Positions 46,966 through 57,086 of a stretch of 64,000 nucleotides of DNA are shown here, piece by piece. A program made the translations under genes and the position numbers. Position 1 is the stretch's first letter; each line of letters opens with the position of its first letter. The stretch covers positions 204,854,941 to 204,918,940 of the forward strand of contig CM042684.1 of the NCBI GenBank assembly GCA_023614405.1, given 5' to 3'. The notes beneath the pieces were generated by a model. That model searched no databases. It saw only the letters and a program-made list of their open reading frames with translations, and was not told the origin of the DNA. The stretch is from Avena insularis (taxonomy: Eukaryota; Streptophyta; Magnoliopsida; Poales; Poaceae).

Positions 46966-47685
46966 ACTTGCTGACAGAAAAATCTGCTTCACGGTTTCGA
47001 GCATAACTTTTGCATACGAACTCGGATTTTGGTGTTCTTTAGCTCATTTCGAAGAGGAGAAGGAGATCTACATCATCATATCCGTGGTTCATCCTATCTA
47101 CTCCATCCAAATTCTGTGATCAGGGCAGAATCCACCAATAAAGGGTGAAGATCGGCGAAGAAAGGTATAAACATTCCGCGACTTCTCCCCACTTGCATCC
47201 CTTTGTGAGCCACACTATCTTTGCATTCAACAAACACCTATTGAGACTAGTTCCTCCTATGATTGCTTGGGCTATGCACATTTGATACCTTGTAGAATTC
47301 CGAGTAAAAGTTGTGAGCGTGCTATCTAATATAGTTATCTTGTATAGTTGTTGGCATAAGGAAGGGGCAAGTGAAAAAGAAAAGAAATGTGAAAAAAAGT
47401 ATAGAAAAAGAAAAAGAAGAAACAGAGAAAGAAAGAAACAAGTACCTCATTTATGAAGCTCGTCCTACGAACGCTCCTACATCTACACCACCAAGTCCCC
47501 CAAGTGGACCCATGACTCGTGCTCGAGCCAAGCTTCTCCAAGTTAAGGTGAATTCGCTCTTGTACTCATGTGACTTTGATACACCCCTGGATGGCTTGCT
47601 ACTTCATGCCCCGACACTATGCATCTTCAGGTACGAAGACACGAGCCAGAGGAGCGACACGACAGCCAACAGCTGCCAGGAGACC

Positions 47686-47835
47686 CCGGTACTACCGGCT
47701 CCTGGAAGTGGTACTACCGCTCATGAACAATGGTACTACCGCCCCAGGCAGAGAGATGGACCCGAAGCCCCAGATCCCACCAGTACTATCGCACTCAGCA
47801 AGCGATACTACCGCGCGCACCTGAAGACCCACGCC
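47686..47835 (+). repeat. Palindrome array in E8 U3 (CCGGTACTACCGG / GGTACTACCGC type)
   Basis: A perfect CCGGTA-C-TACCGG lies at 47686-47698, with near copies tggtactaccgc (two), agtactatcgc and gatactaccgc to about 47835. It is located upstream of the TATA box like the CCGGAG arrays of related LTRs. Confidence 0.85.
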
Positions 47836-48366
47836 AAAGCTTCTGCCTCAATTACTACCACACCTTCGAGCGGTACTCGCATCAAGATCGCACCAAGATT
47901 ACACCTACAGTACTACGGACACCCCAGGACCTGCGTGCTCCAGCTCGGCCCTTTAGCCTTGTAACGCACCCTTTTGATACTTTAGTTGCCTAAACTACCC
48001 CTGATCTTCTGGCTGGCCTATATATAGCCCCCACCTCTATTGTAAACCCTAGGCATGATATTTGGAATTAATGGAAACCCCTTGTGGATCTATCTAATTC
48101 TTGCCTCATGCTCCTTTGACAAAGGAGCACCAAATATCCCAAACCTCGTTGGAGTTTGCATCGTGCCTTCGTGTTGTACAAGGCCTTGGCATCGGTGTCC
48201 CTTTGCCAAGACGACAAGATCTCACCGAGTCTCCCATCTCGTCGTGCTGGTTCGAGAGAGAGTCCTCCGCCCGACGCCGATCCTAGGGATTGCGCCGGAC
48301 AGGTCACCGCCGACGTGAGCTATTGGTGTTTATCGTGGTTTTGCGTGTGTGTGCTCATCGCGTTCT

Positions 48367-49879
48367 TGATGACCCACAAGTATAAGGGGTGTATCGCAGT
48401 ATTTTCGATAAGTACGAGTGTTGAACCCAACGAGGAGCAGAAGGTGCTGGCTAGTGGTATGGATCAGGAATTCTCTGCAAATACTTAGCAAACGGATTTT
48501 TAGGGGTTTTTGATATAGCAAGTAAACAAAGTACGAGTAAATAAAAGACAATAGGAATAAATGCAGCAAGTGGCCCAATTCTTTATGCAGCAAAGGACAA
48601 GCCGGTTGTATTTCTATAGATGACCAAACGTTCTCGAGGACACATGGGAAGAATGTCAAGTGCTTTCGCTTCATATAGTTGATTAATCTTCTTTAGCTTG
48701 CTAATTGTTGTGTGGGTGAACCTGTGCTAATGTACCGCCCCATCCAAGACTAATACATACTTGTGATTATACCCCTTGCAAACATCCGTAAGTACAAGAA
48801 AGTAATTAAGGTAGAAACCTAACCACAGCTTTAAACTCTAAGACCCTTACGTCCCTTGTGCAATGGTTTCCTAACGGGGGTTCAGGTTTCTGCCACTCCA
48901 GCAACCCCTACGATTAGTAGCCAAATACACAATGCGTTCCCCTAGGCCCATATAGGTGAAGTGTCATGTAGTCGACGTTCACATGACACCACTAGAAGAA
49001 GTACACCACAACTTAAATAACAATCTATTGAATCTTTCTCAACGCAACTCCACTACTAACAACAAGACTTCGCCCATGTCCTCAAGAACAAAACGAACTA
49101 CTCACAATACATCATATGGATCATGATCAGAGATGGAATAATGATGCATAACAATCTAAACATAAACAATAATTCAATGGTTCACTCAATAGCATCAACT
49201 ACAAAGAGTAATCAACACCGAGAAAGTTTCCCCTATGAACTAATGCAAGATTCAACCAAATTGTTACAACAATATGGAGATGGTCATGAGGGTGCTGATA
49301 GTGATGATGGTGGTGATGATGATGATGATCCCGATGAAGTCCAGCTTGATGGTGGTGTTGATGGCGACGATCTCCCCTCTCCGGAAGGAATTTCCCCGGC
49401 AGAAATCTATCTACCGGAGAGATCTTTCCCTCTCGGTGTTTTCCGCCCCGCAGAGGCGGCGGAATCTTTCTATGGTCGCTCCCCGAGTCTTAGGGTTTCG
49501 TGGGGATGATATACGCCAGAGGGGAGAGGCTGGAGTGGGCCAGGGTGGCCACACCACTCCCAAGCGCGGCCTAGGCCTGCCCGCGCCATGGGGTGGTGTG
49601 GGCCCCCTGTGGCCCACCTCCACTCCATCTTCTGGCATCCTTAGTCTTCTGGAAAAATAAGATTTTCCGTATATTTTCCCGGATTTTCTGATCTTCGCGA
49701 ATTTTGCCTACAAACAGCACCTTTTCCATCAGAATCCTGACTGCAGCGGTCCATGCTCCAAAAGTCATCAACCATGCAAAAATAGATGAAATAACATAAG
49801 TATCGCCTCTCAATACGAAATATATCAATGAATAATAGTGAATTAAGACATAGAATAGTGATGAAAAATGGACGTATCA
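48367..49879 (-). repeat. E9 3' LTR
   Basis: 1513 bases. It contains a GAT-rich microsatellite (49298-49340). The polypurine tract lies just right of it: minus strand AGCCTGGGGGAGT before TGATACGT. Confidence 0.88.
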
Positions 49880-52800
49880 ACTCCCCCAGGCTTAGACTTC
49901 GCTTGTCCCCAAGCGAAACTGAGCTCAATAAACATGACCTCGGTTTTATGGAGTGAAGAGTCGATAAAAGAATACGGACAAGCAGCATCACATTCATCAA
50001 ATACATAGATCATAACAGAAGACAACTCACTATTATATAACTAAACTTGCAATGAGTAAATGAAACACAATAAAGATACATAAAAGTGAATCATAATTGG
50101 TAATGGCAAACTTAGCTCTCGGTCGCAGAATAGTTGATAATTTGCTGGAGTTCACAAATAGCTGGTTTTTCAATGAAAGCTTTCAAAGTAGTAAACATCA
50201 AGATAAGAGCAATGTGCAAAACAAGGAACATAAGAAACATGATTGGATAAATCATCATATGAATGAATGAAACATATCAACTCAAGATACTTGCTAAGGT
50301 AGAAGGGAGTAGGTTTACTGACTCAACTACAAAGTAAAAGAAAGGGCCCTTCGCAGAGGGGAGCAGGGATTGCAAGTCTCATAAAGAGCTCCCAAAAATT
50401 ATGATACTTACTAGCTTGCAGCTCTCATTGCCCCTATCATAGGCATCTTTAGGTGATTAAGGTTAAAGTGACACAACTAAGAGGATATGCTTGACAAGTT
50501 ATAAGTTGAAAGCTCATGCCCCTTACTTATGAGTACCGATCCTCATGCTACTCAACTTCAGTCACGAGCAAGCTCTTGTCATTGTAAATACATGCGTATC
50601 ATTGATAACCGCCAACGGGGTACCCCTTGCACATGACACAAGAGCTATCCCATAATCAAAATGACACAGCAAGGTGACGGAGCATCTCGTGATCTTTTAT
50701 TTGCTATTTGCATAGGTTTTATTGAGGATGCTTCATAGAATGCTCACTATAGTTATGCTGCAAATTTCCACCATGATTAGGCATGGCTTAGGCTAGCCCA
50801 AAGTGCTTTCTAACACATATAAACTCCATGATCTTACAAGTTCCACTTTTATTTCACACCGCCGGGATCCATAAGCAAAAGAACATGATATCAACTAGGT
50901 ACAAGTACCAATGAAGTGTTGAAAGCGGTCCCCATGATACATGGTTCGGCTAACTTCAACTCATAAAGGGCAAACATATACGCAACAAAGAAGGACCCAA
51001 TTATTCAAGTTTATTAAATGCAAGAAAGTAAAGTATGCCATCAAGTTCGTGAGAGCTTTAATCACTAATTTTCACATAACAAGTTTAATTTGGGAGGTAG
51101 AAAAAATAGGAATTTACTTGGAATAGCAATAATGCTACTAGGTAGGTATGGTGGACACAAATGTCATGGGTTTTGTTTAAAGGAGGTGGATGCATGAGAA
51201 GAATACCCTCTCAGTACAGGTTTTTCGCTAGCAAGGCTGGGTAGCAAGTATAAGAGTTGAAGGAAACACACAAACATACAAGTGATAAAGACAAACATGC
51301 AATCTTCCTTGGAAGGACAAAAGATCTTAACTAGAGAATACTAGGCTTATGAGCAAATCAAGAAATAAAGATGACGAAATTATTTTACTCTAGAGTACTT
51401 CTATCTTTTTCATTCAACTCTCAAAAATAATGTTGCTACTGACCGAGCCAGGTTTGCCAAAACCAACTAAATTAACTCAATGATCCCAAAGTGATACCAA
51501 TACTAACAACAAGATCAATCATATAACCATGAATTGAAAACTAATATAAGCTATGCAAAAGAGTGAATGATAGAACTTCTCATTAATATTCCTATAACGG
51601 AAACTCACACCAAGGGATACATATCTAATGAGAGAGGGGACACTTTCATAATGCAAACCATACTACAAAATAACTCCACTATTCATGATATGACTCTACT
51701 AAAAAGGTAAAAAGATAGAAGATAGTGATGTGATACCGCGGCACTCCCCCAAGCTTGGAACAAACCAAGGGGATGCCAAACCTGATGACGAATTACTCCT
51801 TTGGTGGTGGTGGTATTATGCTCTTAGTTTACCTGAGGAAATCTTCCAGCATCTTGCAAAGCCTATTATTCTCCCATTGAAGAATGTCCACTTTCCTCCT
51901 CAAGTCCCGGTAGTTATCACAAAACTCCTTAGTGACTCGTAGGGGTTCCATTGATGTAGGGCAAGAGACTAAAGGTACCAGCCTCTGCTTGGGGTCTTGA
52001 ATATCCTCCTCCATAGGCTCCTTCCCTTTATCCTTGGCGGACACCATTGTGCTTCTAAGCTTTCAAAGAGTCTGTCCTGACAGAAACAGATCCAAACAAA
52101 AACACGACGAAAACACGATATACGGACCTCAGAAGATCTGGGGGGTTATATATTACGAAGTTTCATATCAAAAGGAAGGTACTGGGAGAAAACAAGTCGG
52201 AGGCAGAGTCCGGGGTGGACTCACCACCTGGTGGCGCGGCCAGGGGAGGGCCAGCGCCACAGGGTGGTGTGAGCCACCCTGGCTCCATTTCCGTCCCTTT
52301 TTCGCTTTGTATCTTTCTTTATTGACTGAAAAATGCAAAAATATAGTTGGATTGTATTTTCGCGGAACTTTTCTTACCAGAACTGTTACCTAGTTGGAAA
52401 CGGACTCTGCAGGTCTCTGAATTTGGTATCTAGTAGATTCTTCCGGGGTCATCTCTTGAATATCATCGATATCTTCATCTTCATATACTTATTACTTGAG
52501 TCATAAAGCCCTTCTCTTCCTTATTACACCATTATCTCCACTTCCTGGAAATTTCTTTCACACAAAACTTCACACAGTTCTTATTAGCAACATTAGTATA
52601 AGTGAAGTGATAGAACCTTTTGAGTCTAACTTCAGCTGAAAACCATCAAAACATAGGCTATTGTAGCAACTCCTTCTGAAAACCCAAAAAGAATTCAAAA
52701 AGGAAATCGATTAAAGAAGCAAATGCAAGAGTGGCAAAATCTGTCAAAACAGACCAGCAGGTAAAGATCAATATTTTAGAAAATCTTCTGCTGCTCAAAT

Positions 52801-53282
52801 CAAAAAGTGCAAACTAAAGAAAGTTCAATAACAAACTGGGGCAGAAGCACAAAAACTTATAGCTCAATTCGACATACAGAGGTCTCTCACGAATTTTTAC
52901 GGTGAAGCACAAAAATCTGTTTCGGGAGAGCAACTTCCCCTAATCTTACTTCTCTCTCATTAGAGGTTGATCTTGACACAATAACCAAACAAAAAGGATA
53001 AGGAGCGGTTATTACCAAAGTAATAACTTCCAAGACTCAAAGAAAAAAAAACAAACTAAAAGCAAAAAAAATTGGGTTGTCTCCCATAAAGCTCTTTCTT
53101 TATAGCCATTAAGATGGGCATGATAATTTTGAAGAAGCTCTCACAGGGATATGAATTGAAGTGAAAGAGAGCATTAAGAAGCAAAAACACACACACATTT
53201 AAGTCTAAACCACTTCCTATGCAAGGGAATTTTGTAAACAAACAAGTTCTTGAAACCAGAGGTAACTTGCATAAGAAGGCAA
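49880..53282 (-). other. E9 interior, post-pol region
   Basis: Mostly non-coding. A second polypurine-like block (minus strand AAGCTTGGGGGAGT) lies near 51745-51758. The minus-strand end near 53080-53100 reads tatgggagacaaccc, a phrase I associate with the 3' ends of such elements. The only ORF of note is 51829-52047. Confidence 0.6.
51829..52047 (-). CDS. Short acidic coiled-coil ORF in E9
   Basis: Seventy-two codons with KGKEPMEEDIQDP, then a heptad-like helix (NYRDLRRKVDILQWENNRLC, MLEDFL). Leu and Ile spacing suggests a coiled coil. It sits between the deleted pol and the 3' LTR. No envelope features such as a signal peptide or membrane segment are seen. The product is unknown and expression is not shown. 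Confidence 0.35.
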   Translation of the reverse strand: MVSAKDKGKEPMEEDIQDPKQRLVPLVSCPTSMEPLRVTKEFCDNYRDLRRKVDILQWENNRLCKMLEDFLR

Positions 53283-53506
53283 ATAGGATTTTTCCGTATA
53301 TTTTCCCGGATTTTCTGATCTTCACGAATTTTGCCTCCAAACAGCACCTTTTCCATCAGAATCCTGACTGCAGCGGTCCATGCTCCAAAAGTCATCAACC
53401 ATGCAAAAATAGATGAAATAACATAAGTATCACCTCTCAATACGAAATATATCAATGAATAATAGTGAATTAAGATATAGAATAGTGATGCAAAATGGAC
53501 ATATCA
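53283..53506 (-). repeat. E9 5' LTR remnant
   Basis: 224 bases matching 49656-49879, beginning (minus strand) TGATATGTCC. It is fused to interior sequence at about 53282 by deletion. Confidence 0.88.
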
Positions 53507-53623
53507 GTTCTTCGTGCGTGCGTTCATCGTGTTCATCCTTCACTCCTTCCCCCGCACTCCACCCTCGATTTGAGTGAGATTTGTGAAAGATCAGGCCACC
53601 CTAGAGGTTTGCCCTCAACATAT

Positions 53624-53636
53624 TGGTATCAAGAGC
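53624..53636 (+). other. E8 primer-binding site
   Basis: TGGTATCAAGAGC, identical to that of E1, three bases after the LTR. Confidence 0.85.
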
Positions 53637-53906
53637 TTCGTTGCTCACGATTTCCCCCACAAAATTTTCTTCTATCCACCAAAAATTTCGAAAATCCCCA
53701 AAAAAGAGCCCCAAACTTGCCTTCGGATCGATCTCAGGATTTGGTTCGGTTTTCGTGGTTTTGGTCCATAGATCTGTTGCTTGGGGTTTCGATCTACCTT
53801 CCTTGTGTGTCCCTAGCCCTATTTTTGTTCATTTTTCTGCCAATTTGAGGATTTTTGGGCCGATTGTGCGTTCAAGTTGAAGATCCACGCGCCTAGGAAT
53901 CCACGA

Positions 53907-53963
53907 AGCGGTACTACCGCTAAAACAAGCGGTACTACCGGCTATTCACAGCGGTACTACCGC
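53907..53963 (+). repeat. Palindrome array in E8 leader (GCGGTACTACCGC type)
   Basis: AGCGGTA-C-TACCGCT at 53907-53921 (7-1-7), gcggtactaccgg at 53929-53941 and GCGGTACTACCGC at 53951-53963. About 270-340 nt after the primer-binding site, and of the same type as the E8 LTR array. Confidence 0.88.
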
Positions 53964-54761
53964 ACCTGTCAGACAAGAAATTTTTCACCCCCATTTTTCT
54001 TCGCTAATTTTAGTTTTGGCTTGTTCGAGTTTCGTGTGCGTGTCGCCCAACTAACTTCAAGCTTCTACAACAATATTCACATCCCGCACTCATCGACACC
54101 ACGACACGAACACCATGCCAAATACCGGTAGCAAGTCGTCAACACTACCGAAGTTATAACTTGCTCCACCTTGTTAACCCTTCTTCCTTGTGTGTATCTA
54201 TCCTATGAGAGCAGCTCATTTTGTGTTTGCCTAAGCATTGTGCACATGTCCTTGGAAAGTGAGTGTGTGAGAGAAAATACAAGAGTTAATATAGTAGTAT
54301 AGAAAGGGAGAAAAAGAATCAAAAAAAAGGAAAAGAAAAATAGAAACATACAAAGTCTCCCAATACAAAGAGAGTCTCAAAGCTTGTAAGCAAAGAGAGA
54401 AAAAGAGCGCGACAGAGGCAAGTGCACAAATCCATTGCTTATTTCTCTTTTGGTGAACGAGTTGTGGTCTCCCCTTGCGTTGGCACGACACCGAGCATAG
54501 TCTTCGTTAGGACCATTTGTGCTCATTTTATAGTCGTGCTAACCACATTCGTCTCCACGTGTGTGTATCTTTGTGTTTTGTAGATCGTTTCCTTTTTGCT
54601 TTAATCTTTGGTTCTCTACCACTTTTGACAATAACCTTTTCTTTGGATCATTTCATTTGGTTTTCCACAACCCTAACCTTCCACCCACAGCTTTTGAGTG
54701 TTAGTTCTTTATTTAGTGTGAGTTTTCTTCACGATTCCACGTTGCACGCTTATAGCTCTCA

Positions 54762-55782
54762 TGATGTAGCCCGCCCTACGGACGCTACTACATCTACACT
54801 AACAAGTCCCCCAAGTGGACCCATGACTCGTGCCCGAGCCAAACTCCTACAAGCTAAGGTGAACTCTCTCATCTCCTCGTGCCAATTTGATACCTCCTTG
54901 GATGGTGTGCTACTTCATGCAACTACTCTATGCATCATCAGGTACGAAGCCTCGACACATCACCAAGCACCCAAGGATGGAGAACAAGGAGCAGAGAGTG
55001 AAGAAGAAGACGCTGGAGCTGCTCAGACCGGAGTCTCTGGTCTGCACACACCGGAGTCTCCGGTCCACCAAAGTCTCCGGCCTGAAGACACCAGAGTCTC
55101 CGGCCCCACCTCCGGTCTGCCCCCAGAATCGAGCTCGGGGTTAATCTGACTGCCCCTCCGGAGGATGGTCCGGAGACCGACCGGAGTCTCCGGTCCACCA
55201 CACCGGAGTCTCCGGACCGACTGTCGCCGGGCATGTAAAAGGCCTTTGGGCCTTTGGCCCATGTACCCCTTAGTCCGCCCAGAACTTGTCTTTTATTCCT
55301 AAAGTACCCCTGACTGTGTGGCTGGCCTATATATAGTCCCCCACCTCTATTGTAAACCCTAGGCATGATATTGGAATTAGTGGAAACCCCTTTGTGGATC
55401 TATCTAGTTCTTGCCTCATGCTCCTTGACCAAGGAGCACCAATATCAGCAAACCTCGTTGGAGTTTGCATCGTGCCTCCGTGTTGTACAAGGCCTTGGCA
55501 TCAGTGTCCCTTTGCCAAGACGTCAAGATCTCACCGAGTCTCCAATCTCGCTGTGCCGGTTCGAGAGAGTCCTCCGCCCGACGCCGAGCCTACGGATTGC
55601 GCCGGACCGGTCACCACCGGCGTGAGCTATTGGTGTGTATTGTGGTTTTGCGTGTGTGTGTTCATCGCGTTCTTCATGCGTGAGTTCGTTGTGTTCATCC
55701 TCCCCTCCTTCCCCCGTACTCCATCCTTGTTTTGAGTGGGATTCGTGAAAGATCGGGCCACCCTAGAGGTTTGCCCTCAACA
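54762..55782 (+). repeat. E10 5' LTR
   Basis: 1021 bases of E1 type. It starts with the tail ORF (SGPMTRARAKLLQAKVNSLI, LCIIRYE), then has the CCGGAGTCTCCGG array (55025-55215; perfect 7-1-7 at 55180-55194) and the TATA box (55327-55336). Confidence 0.92.
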
Positions 55783-55785
55783 TAT

Positions 55786-55798
55786 TGGTATCATGAGC
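55786..55798 (+). other. E10 primer-binding site
   Basis: TGGTATCATGAGC: initiator Met type with one inserted T, three bases after the LTR end. Confidence 0.85.
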
Positions 55799-57086
55799 TT
55801 TGTTGCTCACGATTTCCCCCACAAATATTTCTTCTATCCACCAAAAATTCAAAAATCCCTAAAAAAACAGCCTAAATTTGCGTTTGGATCGATCTCTTGA
55901 TTTGGAGTGTTATTTGTGGTTTTGATCCGAACAATCCTTGTCTTAGGAGTTGGTCCAGCTTTATCCTGCATTTTCCCAGCCCAATTTGGCCAATTTTGAG
56001 CGGATTTGAGGACCCAAGGCGTGGATTTCCGCTCAAGAACTCGAGCAGTTCGCGATCTGACTCCAGACCGGAGTCTCCAGCCTGCACACCGGAGTCTCCG
56101 GCCTACACTGGAGTCTCCGGCCTTCCCACACCGGAGTCTCCGGCCTGAACCGGAGTTTCCGGCCTGAAATCCCGGAGTCTCCGGCCCTGACGCCTGATTT
56201 TGATAGTTTTTCCTCTAATCTTGCATTGGCTAATTTTCCTGTTGTTTGTTTGTGCCCGTGTGCGTGTCGTCAACTAACAACAAGCTTCCGCATCGACAAC
56301 CCCCGTGCTCATCGACACCATGGCCCACGAACATCATCCCGCACCACCAACGCCAAGTTCATCATCACCATCGAAGGTATAACTTGCGTCACCTTGTTAA
56401 CCCCTATCTTCCTTTGTGTGTACCTATCCCATGAGAGTGGATCATCTTGTGTTTTCTTGAGCATTGTGAATTTGTCCTTGGATAGTGAGAGTGCAAGAGC
56501 AATATCATGTGTGACTAGGTAGCATCAAGGGAGAGCAAAAAAAAAGATACAAAGAAAAAGCAAAAGAAAAATAGTCTCCCATTGCCAAAGAGAGTCTCAA
56601 AGCTTGTAAGCAAGAGAGAAATAAGAGAACCCAAGGCAAGTGCACAAATCCGTTGCTCACTTTTCTTCTTTGCAAACGAGCCGCGGTCTCTCCTTCCATT
56701 CGCACGACAACGAGCTTAGTCTTTGTTAGGACATTTTGTTTGCTCATTTTCATAGTCGTGTCAATCCCAACTTTCTCCACGTGTGTGTATATAGTCGTAG
56801 GTTTTCGCCACCCTTTTGAGTTGTTGACCTTCGCCTTTGACTTGAGTTTTGTTGGATTTTACCCACATTTGACTATCCCTTTTCTTTTGGTTGGTCCTTT
56901 GGCTTTCCACAATCCTAACCTACCACCAACAAGCTTTTGAGAGTTAGTTCTTTATTTAGTGTGAGTTTTCTTTGCATTTCCACTTTATACGCTTATACCT
57001 CTCACTTGTGGTTTCTAGTTTGGTGCAATCCCCAAGGTGGGGTACAAGGCTAACACCACCATATTCCACCTCCATATACAATACTT
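55799..57086 (+). other. E10 untranslated leader with palindrome array
   Basis: Perfect CCGGAGTCTCCGG copies lie at 56089-56101, 56131-56143 and 56172-56184, with near copies between 56065 and 56190. A purine-rich patch follows at 56535-56570. No supported ORF. It is colinear with the E1 leader. Confidence 0.85.

Larger units (their letters stand above)
45740..47450 (+). mobile_element. E7: 5' LTR and leader, inserted in E6 primer-binding site
   Basis: The LTR 45740-46616 (TGATGTAGACC to CCATATCA) is followed by TGGTATCAACAGC at 46619-46631. The leader runs to 47450, where E8 inserted. The TATA box is at 46246-46255. Gag is not reached. It is structurally like E1 (tail, palindrome array, TATA block) but with a diverged LTR end. 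Confidence 0.85.
48367..53506 (-). mobile_element. E9: internally deleted Athila-like Gypsy element
   Basis: The complete 3' LTR is 48367-49879 (TGATGACCC to CGTATCA). A 224-base remnant of the other LTR lies at 53283-53506. Perfect duplications GTTCT flank the unit (48362-48366 and 53507-53511). The interior (49880-53282) holds only sequence of the kind found downstream of pol; gag, pol and most of the 5' LTR are missing. The family assignment rests on remembered similarity to Pooideae elements. Confidence 0.85.
47451..54761 (+). mobile_element. E8: 5' LTR (split by E9) and leader
   Basis: The LTR parts 47451-48366 and 53512-53620 form about 1.02 kb of E1-type LTR, TTATGAAGC (from TGATG) to GCCCTCAACA. 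The primer-binding site TGGTATCAAGAGC follows at 53624-53636. The leader runs to 54761, where E10 inserted. The TATA box is at 48018-48027. The palindromes are of the GCGGTACTACCGC type in both LTR and leader. Confidence 0.87.

Noticed and set aside
47371..47964. Plus-strand ORF of 197 codons as a separate gene
   Set aside because: It joins purine-rich E7 leader to the LTR-encoded tail of E8; only the tail part has family support.
49571..53455. Two minus-strand ORFs with an identical start (MIYFVLRGDTYVISS)
   Set aside because: The shared part is simply the duplicated E9 LTR end.
54987..55220. Regularly spaced short repeats resembling a CRISPR array
   Set aside because: Repeats are 13-base palindromes with uneven gaps inside a plant LTR; no cas genes and a eukaryotic setting.
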